A stretch of 37,436 nt of DNA from Lautropia sp. (lineage in GTDB: Bacteria; Pseudomonadota; Gammaproteobacteria; Burkholderiales; Burkholderiaceae_E): NCBI GenBank assembly GCA_030528325.1, contig JAUMZD010000038.1, forward strand, positions 1 through 37,436. The letters are read 5' to 3'. This document shows positions 17,998 to 26,674 of the stretch, piece after piece (position 1 is the first letter of the stretch; the number at the start of each line of letters is the position of its first letter). The notes below the pieces were generated by a model that had not been told where the DNA came from, made no database searches, and saw only the letters and a list, made by a program, of their open reading frames with translations. The position numbers were made by a program, and so were the translations under genes.

Positions 17998-19164
17998 ATG
18001 GTGGATATCGGGCGCCTTGCACATCTGAAACGGCCAGCAACCCAGTTGCCGGTCACCGCCTATTTCGACGAAGCACTCTACGAACGCGAACTGACCCAGC
18101 TCTTCGACAAGGGGCCGGGGTATCGTGGACACCGCCTGATGGTGCCCGAGCCCGGCGACTATCACACGCTCCTGGGCGAAAAGGAAGGCCGCGTGCTGGT
18201 CAACCAGCGCCCCACCGCCGAGCATCCCCAGGGTCGCATCGAGCTGCTCTCGAATGTCTGTCGACACCGCCAGGCCATCATGCTGAAGGGTTCGGGCAAT
18301 GCCGAGAACATCGTCTGTCCGCTGCACCGCTGGACCTACGATCTGAAAGGTGAGCTGATGGGTGCGCCGCACTTCGAGCAGCAGCCCTGCCTGAACCTGC
18401 CCACCTATCCGCTGCAGGACTGGCAGGGGCTTCTCTTCGAGAGCCCGCGCAACATCCTGGCCGACCTGCAGAAGATGAGCTGTGCCGCCGAGCTGGATTT
18501 CTCCGGCTACCGGCTCGACCACGTCGAAGTGCACGAGTGCGAGTACAACTGGAAGACCTTCATCGAGGTCTACCTGGAGGACTATCACGTCGAGCCCTTC
18601 CACCCGGGGTTGGGCCACTTCGTGGACTGTGGCGACCTGCAATGGGAATTCGGCGACTGGTGGTCCGTCCAGACCGTCGGCCTGCACCGTGACCTGAAGA
18701 AGCCCGGCTCGCCCGTCTACCGCAAGTGGCACGAGGAAGTCCTGCGCTTCAACGGCGGCCGTCTGCCCAAATACGGCGCCATCTGGCTCACCTACTACCC
18801 GAACCTGATGGTCGAGTGGTATCCGAACGTGCTCGTGGTCTCGTCGCTGATCCCCCGCGGGCCGCGCCACACCACCAACATCGTCGAGTTCTATTACCCC
18901 GAGGAAATCGTCTGGTTCGAACGCGAATTCGTCGAAGCCGAGCGGGCCGCCTACATGGAAACGGCCATCGAGGACGACGAAATCGGCGTACGCATGGATG
19001 CTGGCCGACGGGCACTGCTCGAACGCGGCGAGAACCAGACCGGGCCCTATCAGAGCCCGATGGAAGACGGCATGCAACACTTCCACGAATTTTTGAGGCG
19101 CGAACTGGGCGATGTGGGCGACAATGACTGCCCACCGCCGAACCTCATGCCGACACGGCGTTGA
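17998..19164 (+). CDS. Rieske [2Fe-2S] aromatic-ring-hydroxylating oxygenase, alpha-subunit type
   Basis: A 388-residue protein with a Rieske domain (Cys88-x-His90 in NVCRHRQ, Cys107-x2-His110 in CPLHRW) and a C-terminal mononuclear iron domain (LEDYHVEPFHPG, ligands His197 and His202, third Asp probably in the later DDEIGVRMDAG stretch). The family uses O2 and electrons from a reductase to hydroxylate or demethylate organic substrates. No ferredoxin or reductase gene is adjacent, so electrons must come from elsewhere and the substrate is unknown. ATG at 17998 follows a weak AGAG. A terminator lies 63 bp after the stop, before the sulfurtransferase gene. Confidence 0.9.
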   Translation: MVDIGRLAHLKRPATQLPVTAYFDEALYERELTQLFDKGPGYRGHRLMVPEPGDYHTLLGEKEGRVLVNQRPTAEHPQGRIELLSNVCRHRQAIMLKGSGNAENIVCPLHRWTYDLKGELMGAPHFEQQPCLNLPTYPLQDWQGLLFESPRNILADLQKMSCAAELDFSGYRLDHVEVHECEYNWKTFIEVYLEDYHVEPFHPGLGHFVDCGDLQWEFGDWWSVQTVGLHRDLKKPGSPVYRKWHEEVLRFNGGRLPKYGAIWLTYYPNLMVEWYPNVLVVSSLIPRGPRHTTNIVEFYYPEEIVWFEREFVEAERAAYMETAIEDDEIGVRMDAGRRALLERGENQTGPYQSPMEDGMQHFHEFLRRELGDVGDNDCPPPNLMPTRR

Positions 19165-19226
19165 GGGGATGGCCGATGACGGTCTGAACGCCCGTCACTG
19201 CCCGCCAGATGCCGGCAGGCAACACG

Positions 19227-19265
19227 ACCCCGCGAGCTGAAGCGCCTTCTTGCGGGGTTTTCTTC
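19227..19265 (+). terminator. Rho-independent terminator after the Rieske gene
   Basis: The arms ACCCCGC (19227-19233) and GCGGGGT (19252-19258) are perfect and are followed by TTTCTT. The loop contains a small GAAG/CTTC hairpin. It would separate the Rieske gene from the sulfurtransferase gene. Confidence 0.65.
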
Positions 19266-19363
19266 AAGGCGCAGAACAGATGCCCCGCCTCGCAGGCAGC
19301 ACGCCTTCGAAGCGGAGCGTCCCGGACAACCACCCGTGAGGCACCGCCTCACCGGAGGATCTG

Positions 19364-20203
19364 ATGAGCTGGACCACCCTGATCTCCGCCGAAGAACTTG
19401 CCACTGCCATCGACCACTGTGTCGTGGTCGACTGCCGTCATCAACTCAACGATCCGAAAGCCGGCCGGCGCGCCTACATGGAATCGCACGTTCCGTCGGC
19501 GCACTTCCTGTCGATGGATGAAGACCTGACCGGGCCCAGCAACCCTGCCCAGGGCCGCCATCCGTTACCAAAGCGGGATGTCCTCCTGAAGCGTCTGGCC
19601 GGCATCGGCCTGTCGGACGACAGACAGCTCGTCGTCTATGACGACCAGGGCGGCGCGATGGCAGGTCGGCTCTGGATGCTGGCCCGCTGGCTGGGGCACG
19701 AGAAAGTGGCCGTGCTGGATGGCGGTTATCCCGCCTGGCAGAAGGCCGGCTATCCCGTCACCCATGAAGCACCGGCAGCAAGACCGGCGAGGCTCACGGA
19801 ACGCCCGTCGCTCGTGCGGATGCTCAGCACCGAAGAGCTGGTGGAGGCACTGGCCAGGGACGAAGTCCAGGTCATCGACGCCCGCGCCACCGAACGCTTC
19901 ACCGGCGAGCACGAGCCCCTCGACCCGATCGCCGGCCACATCCCCCGGGCCCTGAACCGGCCGCTGAACCGCAACCTCCGCCCGGACGGCCGTTTCAAAC
20001 CCGCCCAGGTACTGCGCGATGAATGGGAGGCGCTGCTGGAAGGACGCCCCCCCGAACAGATCGTGCACCAGTGCGGCTCCGGCATCACGGCCAACCACAA
20101 CATGCTTGCGATGGAAATCGCCGGGCTCAGCGGCAGCCAGCTCTATCCGCCGGCCTGGAGCGGCTGGATCCGCGACCCTGCCCGGCCCGTCGCCCGGGGC
20201 TGA
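19364..20203 (+). CDS. Thiosulfate / 3-mercaptopyruvate sulfurtransferase (rhodanese)
   Basis: A 279-residue two-domain rhodanese. The N-terminal domain is the inactive one (VVVDCRHQLND, LVVYDDQGGAMAGRLW). The C-terminal domain has the active loop CGSGITA with catalytic Cys227. CGSG-T loops are typical of 3-mercaptopyruvate sulfurtransferases, whereas thiosulfate enzymes usually have CRKGV-type loops. So mercaptopyruvate is the likelier donor; this is inferred from the motif. GGAGG lies five bases before the ATG. It follows the Rieske gene but across a terminator, and converges with fbp 29 bp away. Confidence 0.92.
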   Translation: MSWTTLISAEELATAIDHCVVVDCRHQLNDPKAGRRAYMESHVPSAHFLSMDEDLTGPSNPAQGRHPLPKRDVLLKRLAGIGLSDDRQLVVYDDQGGAMAGRLWMLARWLGHEKVAVLDGGYPAWQKAGYPVTHEAPAARPARLTERPSLVRMLSTEELVEALARDEVQVIDARATERFTGEHEPLDPIAGHIPRALNRPLNRNLRPDGRFKPAQVLRDEWEALLEGRPPEQIVHQCGSGITANHNMLAMEIAGLSGSQLYPPAWSGWIRDPARPVARG

Positions 20204-20232
20204 CAGGAACCGGAGCCGGGATCACACAGGCG

Positions 20233-21237
20233 TCACGCCGGGTTCTGACGAATGAACTCGTGAACCTTCTCCATCATCTTCTTCGAACCGGCGAAGAAGG
20301 GACTGCGCTGATGCAGCTTCGTCGGCTCGATGTCGAGAATCCGGTTCCTGCCATCGGTGGCGATGCCACCGGCCTGCTCCGTCAGGAAGGCAATCGGGTT
20401 GCACTCATAGAGCAGCCGCAGCTTGCCATCCGGGTAGTTGCTGCCCTGCGGATACATGTAGATGCCGCCCTTCAGCATGTTCCGGTGGAAGTCCGCCACC
20501 AGCGAGCCGATGTACCGGGAGGTGAACGGACGCCCTTCGGCGGGGTTGTCTTCCTGGCAATACTTGATGTACTGCTTCACGCCCTGCGGGAACTTCAGGT
20601 ACTGACCTTCATTGACGGAATAGATCTTGCCATCTTCGGGGATGCGGATGTTCTCATGCGACAGCGCGAACACCCCGATGGAGGGATCATAGGTGAAGCC
20701 GTTCACGCCGTTGCCCGTGGTGTAGACCAGCATCGTGGAAGAGCCATACACCACATAACCTGCCGCCACCTGGGCGCTGCCTGGCTGCAGGAAGTCTTCC
20801 AGCGTCACCGGCGTGCCCACCGGCGTCACCCGGCGATAGATCGAGAAGATCGTCCCGACCGACACGTTCACATCCACGTTGGACGAACCATCCAGCGGGT
20901 CGGTCAGCACGATGTACTTGGCATTGCGGCTCCTCTCGGTGTCGAAGGCGATGAAGCTCTCCTCTTCCTCCGAGGCGAAGCCCGCCACATCATCCCGGGC
21001 AAAGAAGGCTGCATTGATCGTCTTGTTGGCATGGACGTCGAGCTTCATCTGCTTCTCGCCCTGCACATTCTCGGCACCGACATCCCCCAGGATGTCCGTC
21101 ACCAGACCGGCACGATTGATGTCCCGATTGATGACCTTGGCGGCCAGACGCAGGGCGGACAGGATACCGCTCAGACTGCCGCGTGCCTGCGGATATTCCG
21201 CCTGTTTCTCGACGATGAATTCACCCAGACTCTTCAT
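20233..21237 (-). CDS. fbp: Fructose-1,6-bisphosphatase class I
   Basis: Gluconeogenic enzyme that hydrolyses fructose 1,6-bisphosphate to fructose 6-phosphate. The 334-residue product has the metal and substrate signatures SEEEES (89-94) and DPLDGSSN (113-120), and the C-terminal substrate segment [20 protein letters not shown]. Length is normal. AGGAG lies six bases before the ATG. A TACAAT -10-like hexamer is at 21269-21264 on the minus strand, about 30 bp upstream; its -35 is weak. The upstream genes on the same strand end 205 bp away, so fbp probably has its own promoter. Confidence 0.98.
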   Translation of the reverse strand: MKSLGEFIVEKQAEYPQARGSLSGILSALRLAAKVINRDINRAGLVTDILGDVGAENVQGEKQMKLDVHANKTINAAFFARDDVAGFASEEEESFIAFDTERSRNAKYIVLTDPLDGSSNVDVNVSVGTIFSIYRRVTPVGTPVTLEDFLQPGSAQVAAGYVVYGSSTMLVYTTGNGVNGFTYDPSIGVFALSHENIRIPEDGKIYSVNEGQYLKFPQGVKQYIKYCQEDNPAEGRPFTSRYIGSLVADFHRNMLKGGIYMYPQGSNYPDGKLRLLYECNPIAFLTEQAGGIATDGRNRILDIEPTKLHQRSPFFAGSKKMMEKVHEFIRQNPA

Positions 21238-21442
21238 GAAGGTCTCCTTTATAAACTGCCCTTATTGTAGAGGCTTGCCCTGCGACTTTCTGTGAACGGC
21301 AGTACGGCGCACTCACCTTCGGGCACGCCTTTCCCCGCCATCCCCCTGCCTTTTCCGGGCCCTTCCCATCAGAGCCGGGGCAGCTTCCATTCACGGTCAG
21401 GCCGATACCCGAAGCTCAGGTGAAACGTGCTGCCAGTGCCTT

Positions 21443-22183
21443 TCAATCCTGATCCTCCGAACCATCAACGCCTGCCTGCCCATCCATGTTCATCAAGGCG
21501 TCCAGACGCCTGAACGGATCCGGATCCTTCAGCGGCGTCCGGTAGCCAAAGCTCATGGCCGCCACGCCCGGCATACCTGTCGGCATCAGCGCCAGCACGA
21601 TCGAATGGCCGCCTGCCCGCCCCCAGACCGCATGCCGATGGGCCGGGCCGTCGCCTGGCGCCAGCCCGTCCACTTCGCCCGAATGCGTCGGTTCACCATA
21701 CTCGGCCTTCAGCAGGCTGTAGACCGCCTCGAAATCCTTCTCGACCTGCTGCATTGGCCCAAACACGCCGGGCGGCGCATAGGCGACCCGATCGAAACGG
21801 TCGTCCACGAAGAAATACCGGGCCATCAGCGTGAGGCCCGCAAAGCGAACGTTCTCCTTCACGAGGCGAGTCCGGCTATCGCCAGCCCGAGCCGCTTCCT
21901 CACGCGGGTATGCACCAGGCACGAGCCTGAGCACCTCGGCCACGCTCATGCCCATCCTCAGCCCGCGCCAGGGCACCGGGCCGCCTTCGTCGCCTCCCTG
22001 ATCCGGTACCGGCATTCCGATGCCTCCCAGGCCCGGCGCCGGCACCAGCACCGGACACGAGGCCCCCGGCAGGAACGACCCCGGCTCGCCAGCGGCACAC
22101 GGATGCGTCTGGGCCTGTGACGGCATGCCTCCGACCGGGAGCATCGCGGCCGCCATCAGCAGCAGGCCCGCCGGCTTGCCCAT
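21443..22183 (-). CDS. Secreted protein of unknown function, paralogue of the upstream gene
   Basis: A 246-residue protein with a probable signal peptide (MGKPAGLLLMAAAMLPVGGM, cleavage near PSQAQ-T). Then comes a Pro/Gly-rich linker and a domain with WRGLRMGMSVAEVLRLVPGA, followed by VRFAGLTLMARYFFVDDRF. The next gene upstream has the same two blocks in the same order, so the pair arose by duplication. The GMSxxEV turn recalls BamE/SmpA-like folds, but I cannot assign a family. Its ATG lies 8 bp after the stop of that gene, so the two are one operon. It lacks the DUF4124-like N-terminal part of its partner. Confidence 0.75.
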   Translation of the reverse strand: MGKPAGLLLMAAAMLPVGGMPSQAQTHPCAAGEPGSFLPGASCPVLVPAPGLGGIGMPVPDQGGDEGGPVPWRGLRMGMSVAEVLRLVPGAYPREEAARAGDSRTRLVKENVRFAGLTLMARYFFVDDRFDRVAYAPPGVFGPMQQVEKDFEAVYSLLKAEYGEPTHSGEVDGLAPGDGPAHRHAVWGRAGGHSIVLALMPTGMPGVAAMSFGYRTPLKDPDPFRRLDALMNMDGQAGVDGSEDQD

Positions 22184-22191
22184 GACGCCGC

Positions 22192-22824
22192 TCAGCGGGC
22201 TGCCGGATTGAAGCTGGGCACCCCTGAGGGACGATGACCGAAGGTCATCATCGACTCATGTGCCGTCACCTGAATGATGGCAGCCCAGGCACGGAAATTC
22301 TGCTTCCCCTCCCACTCGACCCGTCCCTTGAGCCCCTGATGCGTGAGCGCCAGCGGCGTCTGCGAATCGGGCTTGCCGAAAATCCGCAGCATCATCGGTT
22401 CGACCTTCTCGTAATCCGAGCGAACCGCCGAATTGTCATAGGCCTCGCCATCACGGCTGACATTCACCTGGTAGTAGCGCCCTTTCAGGAAGAAGTATCT
22501 GGCGTTGAAACGAACGCCTGCCACCGTGACCGGCTTCTGCAGCCTGGCCTCTGCCCCATTCGACAGCCGGCTGCCCTGCTTGACCGGCGTGGCCCCCGGC
22601 ACCAGCAGCCGAACCTCCTCCACACTCATGCCGGCCCGCAACCCCGACCACGGATACTGCTGCGTGTCCCTCACATTCAGCGTCGCCGGCGTCATGCCGC
22701 CTTCCACCGAACACGGCATCGACTGAAAGGCCGTCCTGCCACCGGCAATGCATTTGTAGATTTGCGCGTGCGCAGCAGGAGCAGCCAGCACCAGGCTCAA
22801 TGCCAGCCAGACGGCCTTCTTCAT
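22192..22824 (-). CDS. Secreted DUF4124-like protein of unknown function
   Basis: A 210-residue protein with a clear signal peptide (MKKAVWLALSLVLAAPAAHA, mature end at QIYKC). The first mature segment, IYKCIAGGRTAFQSMPC, resembles DUF4124, a short periplasmic module with two cysteines. A second domain has WSGLRAGMSVEEVRLLVPGA and VRFNARYFFLKGRYYQV, shared with the next gene. ATG at 22824 is chosen because the signal peptide starts there, although no strong Shine-Dalgarno is visible. Function unknown; the location suggests an envelope role. Confidence 0.78.
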   Translation of the reverse strand: MKKAVWLALSLVLAAPAAHAQIYKCIAGGRTAFQSMPCSVEGGMTPATLNVRDTQQYPWSGLRAGMSVEEVRLLVPGATPVKQGSRLSNGAEARLQKPVTVAGVRFNARYFFLKGRYYQVNVSRDGEAYDNSAVRSDYEKVEPMMLRIFGKPDSQTPLALTHQGLKGRVEWEGKQNFRAWAAIIQVTAHESMMTFGHRPSGVPSFNPAAR

Positions 22825-23155
22825 GGGAACAGTCTCGATCTTGGTTGGGGGCGGCCTGCGCACCCTCACCAGCCCCTCGCCCATCGAGGGAACCCATGAA
22901 TCAGGTGCCGTCCAGTGCCACCAGGGTCAATGAAATGGACATGTTGTTTTTACGCCGAACCTGAAACACCTGCCGCTGCCATCATCCCGACGGCCGATTC
23001 CGACCGATGGAGCGCCGCCAGGAGCTTGGGCGGAAGCAGCCAGAATGGGAAAACCGGAAAAACCGTTCGACATCCCCTCATCTGGGTGGATGTACCCGAA
23101 GCCTGATACCAGGGCGGGGGCATCCGGCACACCACCTGCCCCCACCCAGCCCACC
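22825..23155. other. Intergenic region with repeat copy 3
   Basis: These 331 bp between two minus-strand genes have no coding sequence I can support. They hold one copy of the dispersed repeat (core at 23020-23033, minus orientation). No T-tailed hairpin is clear after the DUF4197 gene. Confidence 0.45.
23014..23054 (-). repeat. Dispersed intergenic repeat, copy 3
   Basis: Read on the minus strand, the core CCGCCCAAGCTCCT (23033-23020) is exact and is preceded about 25 bp upstream by CCGGTTT, as in copies 2 and 5. The intervening bases have diverged. Confidence 0.55.
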
Positions 23156-23893
23156 TTACTTCGCGAACACCTTCTTCAGGATGGCGGAACCGGTGCCGAC
23201 CGGATCGGCCCGAATCGCCTTCTCCTCGACGGCGATCATCTGATAGAGCCCATCCATGGCCTTGTTGGTCACGTAGTTCTCGATGTTCGCATCCTCTTCC
23301 TTCACAAGACCGAACTTCGCGGCCTGAGCAGCCAGTGAGTTGTACTGCTTCGCCAGACCCAGCTTGTTCACATACTGGGTGACGATGGGCAGAAACTTCT
23401 GGAACATGTCGGTCTGCGTCTTGTCACGGAAAAACTTCGTGACCGAATCATCTCCGCCCGACAGGATGCTCTTGGCATCGGCCACCGACATGGTCTTGAT
23501 CGCGTTGGCCAGCAGCGGCTTCGCATCATGCACCGCCACCTCGGCCGCACGGTTCATGCCCGTCTCCAGCGCATCGAACTCCTTGTCCTTGCCCATCAGC
23601 TTCATCAGCTTGCGAGCCTGCTGCATCGCCTCGGGCAACGGAATCTTCACCTCGGGGTTGCCCAGAAAACCATTCGACTTGCCCAGGCTGCTGACGGCCG
23701 CATCGGCCCCCTTCTGCAAGGCTGCCTTCACCCCGGCCGTGGCATCGGCCTGGGTCAGCGCCGACAGATCCAGCGCCTGCGCGGCCATCGGCACCGACGC
23801 CACACCCACCACCGCCAGATTCAGCCCCAGCGAAGCCGCCAGCAGTGGCGCCCCCAGCACACGACGTACCCGACGTTTGGACATGCTCAGCAT
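23156..23893 (-). CDS. DUF4197 domain-containing secreted protein
   Basis: A 245-residue protein. The N-terminus is basic then hydrophobic (SKRRVRRVLGAPLLAASLGL), a signal peptide that probably ends near MAAQA-LDLS. The mature helical protein fits the DUF4197 family: ALQKGADAAVSSLGKSNGFL, EVKIPLPEAMQQARKLM, and AKSILSGGDDSVTKFFRDKT. The family has no assigned function. ATG at 23893 is chosen because GGAGG lies five bases upstream. Repeat copies 3 and 4 flank this gene in opposite orientations. Confidence 0.9.
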   Translation of the reverse strand: MLSMSKRRVRRVLGAPLLAASLGLNLAVVGVASVPMAAQALDLSALTQADATAGVKAALQKGADAAVSSLGKSNGFLGNPEVKIPLPEAMQQARKLMKLMGKDKEFDALETGMNRAAEVAVHDAKPLLANAIKTMSVADAKSILSGGDDSVTKFFRDKTQTDMFQKFLPIVTQYVNKLGLAKQYNSLAAQAAKFGLVKEEDANIENYVTNKAMDGLYQMIAVEEKAIRADPVGTGSAILKKVFAK

Positions 23894-23980
23894 CGAACCC
23901 TCCCGTTCGCTCATCAATCGAAACAGGCCAGATTGTGACAGACGACAGGCACGCCGACATGTAAAACCACGTCAGCCCAC

Positions 23981-24017
23981 TTTGGGCCTTCGCGATTCCT
24001 GCCATCCAGGCTCCTGG
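23981..24017 (+). repeat. Dispersed intergenic repeat, copy 4 (diverged)
   Basis: GCCTTCGCGATTCCT at 23986-24000 is identical to 27817-27831. The core that follows is mutated (CCATCCAGGCTCCTGG). It lies between the DUF4197 start and the DUF1850 stop. Just downstream, 24035-24080 is a GT-rich, imperfectly repetitive stretch. Confidence 0.6.
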
Positions 24018-24093
24018 ACGCTCACGACTACCCGCCAGGTGCGGGTGTATGTGTAGGTGCAGGTGTGGGCGCAGACTCGGGCTCGGGCTCAGC

Positions 24094-24492
24094 CTACTCG
24101 TCCGCCGACACCCCGGGCGTGCAGGCCCCGGGGCTCACCATCGTGACCCCGCCATCGGCCGCCAGCAGGCTGGCCATCGACCGGCACCCGCTGCCATCAG
24201 CCTCACACCACACATAATCCTCGGTGAAGCCGGAACGTGTCAGCCGCAGCGCCTCATGACGCGTGCCCGGCGTCCAGCGCCACACCCCATCCTTCAGCAC
24301 CGCCTCCGGTGGCGGCTCCATCCCCGCCCCGAAACCGCGCACCTGCACCACTTCCAGCACCAGCGCCGTTTCCTCCACCCGCCAGCGCTCCTCCCAGCGC
24401 AGCTTCTCGATCGAATGCGTCCAGCCCAGCGTGAACCCGCTCACCGCCACCGACACCGTCCCGACCGCATTGGCCAGACACACGCCCAGCAT
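24094..24492 (-). CDS. DUF1850 protein, TAXI-TRAP accessory
   Basis: A 132-residue protein of the DUF1850 family: FTLGWTHSIEKLRWEERW near the start, GFGAGMEPPP in the middle and RHEALRLTRSGF later. DUF1850 genes are regularly found beside TRAP permeases of the TAXI type; their role is not established. ATG at 24492 is preferred: GGAG lies seven bases upstream and it starts 14 bp after the permease stop. A start at 24552 would overlap the permease by 46 bp. The N-terminus is weakly hydrophobic and may be an export signal. Confidence 0.8.
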   Translation of the reverse strand: MLGVCLANAVGTVSVAVSGFTLGWTHSIEKLRWEERWRVEETALVLEVVQVRGFGAGMEPPPEAVLKDGVWRWTPGTRHEALRLTRSGFTEDYVWCEADGSGCRSMASLLAADGGVTMVSPGACTPGVSADE

Positions 24493-24506
24493 GACAAGCT
24501 CCAAAA

Positions 24507-26540
24507 TCAGACCGTCAACGACTGCGCCTTCCGTGAGCGCCAGATATGCCATCCCAGCACCAGCGCTGCCAGCCCGAATCCGATCTCGTCCGTCAGCGGA
24601 AGCGCCACCACCAGCATCGAGGCCGACACAAAGCCCAGCACACGCTCGACCCCATTCAATGGCGACCGGAAATAGCCCACCACCGCCACACCCCAGAGCA
24701 TCACCGCCAGCAGTGCCTTGAACAGCACGTACATCGTTGCCTCGATGCCCTTGTCACCCTGCAGCATCAGCTCCGGTGCATAGACGGCCATGTAGGGAAC
24801 GACGAAACCGGCAATCGCGATCTGCACGGCACGCAGACCGATCTTCAGCCCCGTCTCCTTCGCGATCGGTGCCGCCGCAAAGGCAGCCAGCGCCACCGGT
24901 GGCGTCAGATCGGCCATGATGCCGAAATAGAACACGAACATGTGCGACACGATCAGCGGCACACCCAGCTCCAGCAGGGCCGGCGCCGCGATCGAGCTGG
25001 TGATGATGTAGTTCGGGATGGTCGGGATGCCCATGCCCAGCACCAGACAGGTCAGCATCGTCAGCAACAGCGAAACGAACAGGCTGTCACCGCCCACCTG
25101 GATGATGTAGCCCGCAAAAGCCGTCGCCCCACCGGTCAATGTCAGCGAACCGATGATGACCCCCACCAACGCGCACGCCACGCCCACCGGCAGCGCATGC
25201 AGCGCGCCTTCGACCAGCGCCGTCACCGCGAGCTTCAGCGTGCTGCGTCCATCGGCGCGCGGCGCCAGCAGCACGGCCAGCACGGCCACCGTCGCCACCA
25301 CCGCGATGATGCCCACCTTGGCAAAGGCCGAGCAGGCCAGACCCAGCGCAATCCAGAACACCAGCCGCAGCGAGGTGCCGTTCAGATGTCGCGCGAAGCT
25401 GCTGCCGAACAGCAGGATCACCGTCAGCGCCAGGCCAAAGAGCCCTGCGAACATCGGTGTGAAGCCGGCAAAGAGCAGATACACGAGCCCGGCCAGCGGC
25501 AGCAGCAGATACCAGCGTTCGCGGATGGCCGCCCACGGATCCGGGCATTCTTCCTTCGGCAGCCCCTTCAGGCCAGCACGCCCCGCTTCCAGATGCACCA
25601 TCCAGAACACCGTGAAGAAATAGAGGAAGGCCGGGATGGCCGCCGCCTTCGCGATCTCCACATAAGGCACGTCGATGGTTTCCGCCATGATGAAGGCCAC
25701 CGCCCCCATCACGGGCGGCATGATCTGCCCTCCCATCGAACTGGTGGCTTCCACCGCCCCGGCAAAGGCCGGCCGGTAGCCAAACTGCTTCATCAGCGGA
25801 ATCGTGAACTGGCCCGTCGTCACGACGTTGGCCACGCCGGAACCGTTGATGGTGCCCATCAGCCCCGACGACACGACCGACACCTTGGCCGGCCCCCCCT
25901 TCGTGTGCCCCACCGTGCCCAGCGCAAAATTCGTGAACAGGTCGATCATGCCCGCCTGCTCGAGGAAGGCGCCGAACAGGATGAACAGGAAGATGTAGGA
26001 CGACGACACATAGGTCGGCGTGCCATAGATCCCTTCGGTGCCGAATGACAGCTGGCTGATCACCTGATCCAGATCATAACCACGATGGGCCAGATCACCC
26101 GGCAGGTATTCGCCGAACAGCGCATACGACAGAAAGCCCAGACAGATCAGCGGCAGTGCAATGCCCATCACCCGGCGCGCCGCCTCGAACACCAGCACCA
26201 GCGTGATGATGCCGACCACCATATCCTCCTGCGTCAGCTCGCCGGCCCGCTCGACCAGATCCGCCTCGTAGATCCAGTGATAGCCCGACATCAGCAGGGC
26301 GGCAAAGCCGATCAGCTTCGTGAAGACGCTCGTCCTGCCCTGCCCACCCCGGATCGGATACAGGAGGAAGGTCAACAGCAGCAGAAAGCCCACATGCAGC
26401 GCCCTCACCACCGTGCTGGAGAGTGGGCTGAAGGCCGAGGTGATCAGTTGAAAGACCGAGAACAGGATCGCGCTGTAGAACACGACACGCAACATCCGCT
26501 TGCCGGCATCGACGCCAGGCGATTCAAGCGTGGAACTCAT
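24507..26540 (-). CDS. TRAP transporter fused permease (4TM/12TM)
   Basis: A 677-residue inner-membrane protein in which the small (DctQ-like) and large (DctM-like) TRAP subunits are fused, with many hydrophobic segments throughout. Large-subunit signatures include NGSGVANVVTTGQFTIPLM, EATSSMGGQIMPPVMGA and VLGMGIPTIPNYII. TRAP permeases use an ion gradient and a periplasmic receptor for substrate uptake. ATG at 26540 matches the family start. It lies 134 bp after the TAXI receptor, with a hairpin in that gap, and before DUF1850. The substrate is unknown; genes nearby suggest a C5 dicarboxylate. Confidence 0.95.
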   Translation of the reverse strand: MSSTLESPGVDAGKRMLRVVFYSAILFSVFQLITSAFSPLSSTVVRALHVGFLLLLTFLLYPIRGGQGRTSVFTKLIGFAALLMSGYHWIYEADLVERAGELTQEDMVVGIITLVLVFEAARRVMGIALPLICLGFLSYALFGEYLPGDLAHRGYDLDQVISQLSFGTEGIYGTPTYVSSSYIFLFILFGAFLEQAGMIDLFTNFALGTVGHTKGGPAKVSVVSSGLMGTINGSGVANVVTTGQFTIPLMKQFGYRPAFAGAVEATSSMGGQIMPPVMGAVAFIMAETIDVPYVEIAKAAAIPAFLYFFTVFWMVHLEAGRAGLKGLPKEECPDPWAAIRERWYLLLPLAGLVYLLFAGFTPMFAGLFGLALTVILLFGSSFARHLNGTSLRLVFWIALGLACSAFAKVGIIAVVATVAVLAVLLAPRADGRSTLKLAVTALVEGALHALPVGVACALVGVIIGSLTLTGGATAFAGYIIQVGGDSLFVSLLLTMLTCLVLGMGIPTIPNYIITSSIAAPALLELGVPLIVSHMFVFYFGIMADLTPPVALAAFAAAPIAKETGLKIGLRAVQIAIAGFVVPYMAVYAPELMLQGDKGIEATMYVLFKALLAVMLWGVAVVGYFRSPLNGVERVLGFVSASMLVVALPLTDEIGFGLAALVLGWHIWRSRKAQSLTV

Positions 26541-26616
26541 GATGGTTCGGGAAGGAAGAGGGAGAAAGCAACGAAAGGTTCGACCATGTCTGTGATCACG
26601 CCCCAGACAGGCACCC

Positions 26617-26652
26617 GCTGTCGGCCGCCAGACCATCGGCGGGCCCGACAGC
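26617..26652 (-). promoter_or_regulatory. Stem-loop between receptor and permease genes
   Basis: GCTGTCGG (26617-26624) pairs with CCGACAGC (26645-26652). An inner CCGCC/GGCGG pair extends the stem to about 13 bp with a 2-nt bulge. There is no T tract on the minus strand, so it is more likely an mRNA-stabilising or attenuating hairpin that favours receptor over permease expression, as in other binding-protein operons. That role is inferred. Confidence 0.5.
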
Positions 26653-26674
26653 TACCTGTGACCAGGCGGCCAGA

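Noticed and set aside
24035..24080. GT-rich stretch as a short CRISPR-like or telomere-like array
   Set aside because: The units are irregular and lack unique spacers; it is ordinary low-complexity DNA.
24546..26048. 500-codon open frame on the plus strand
   Set aside because: It is antisense to the TRAP permease, and the His/Arg/Gln-rich product fits the mirror of hydrophobic codons.
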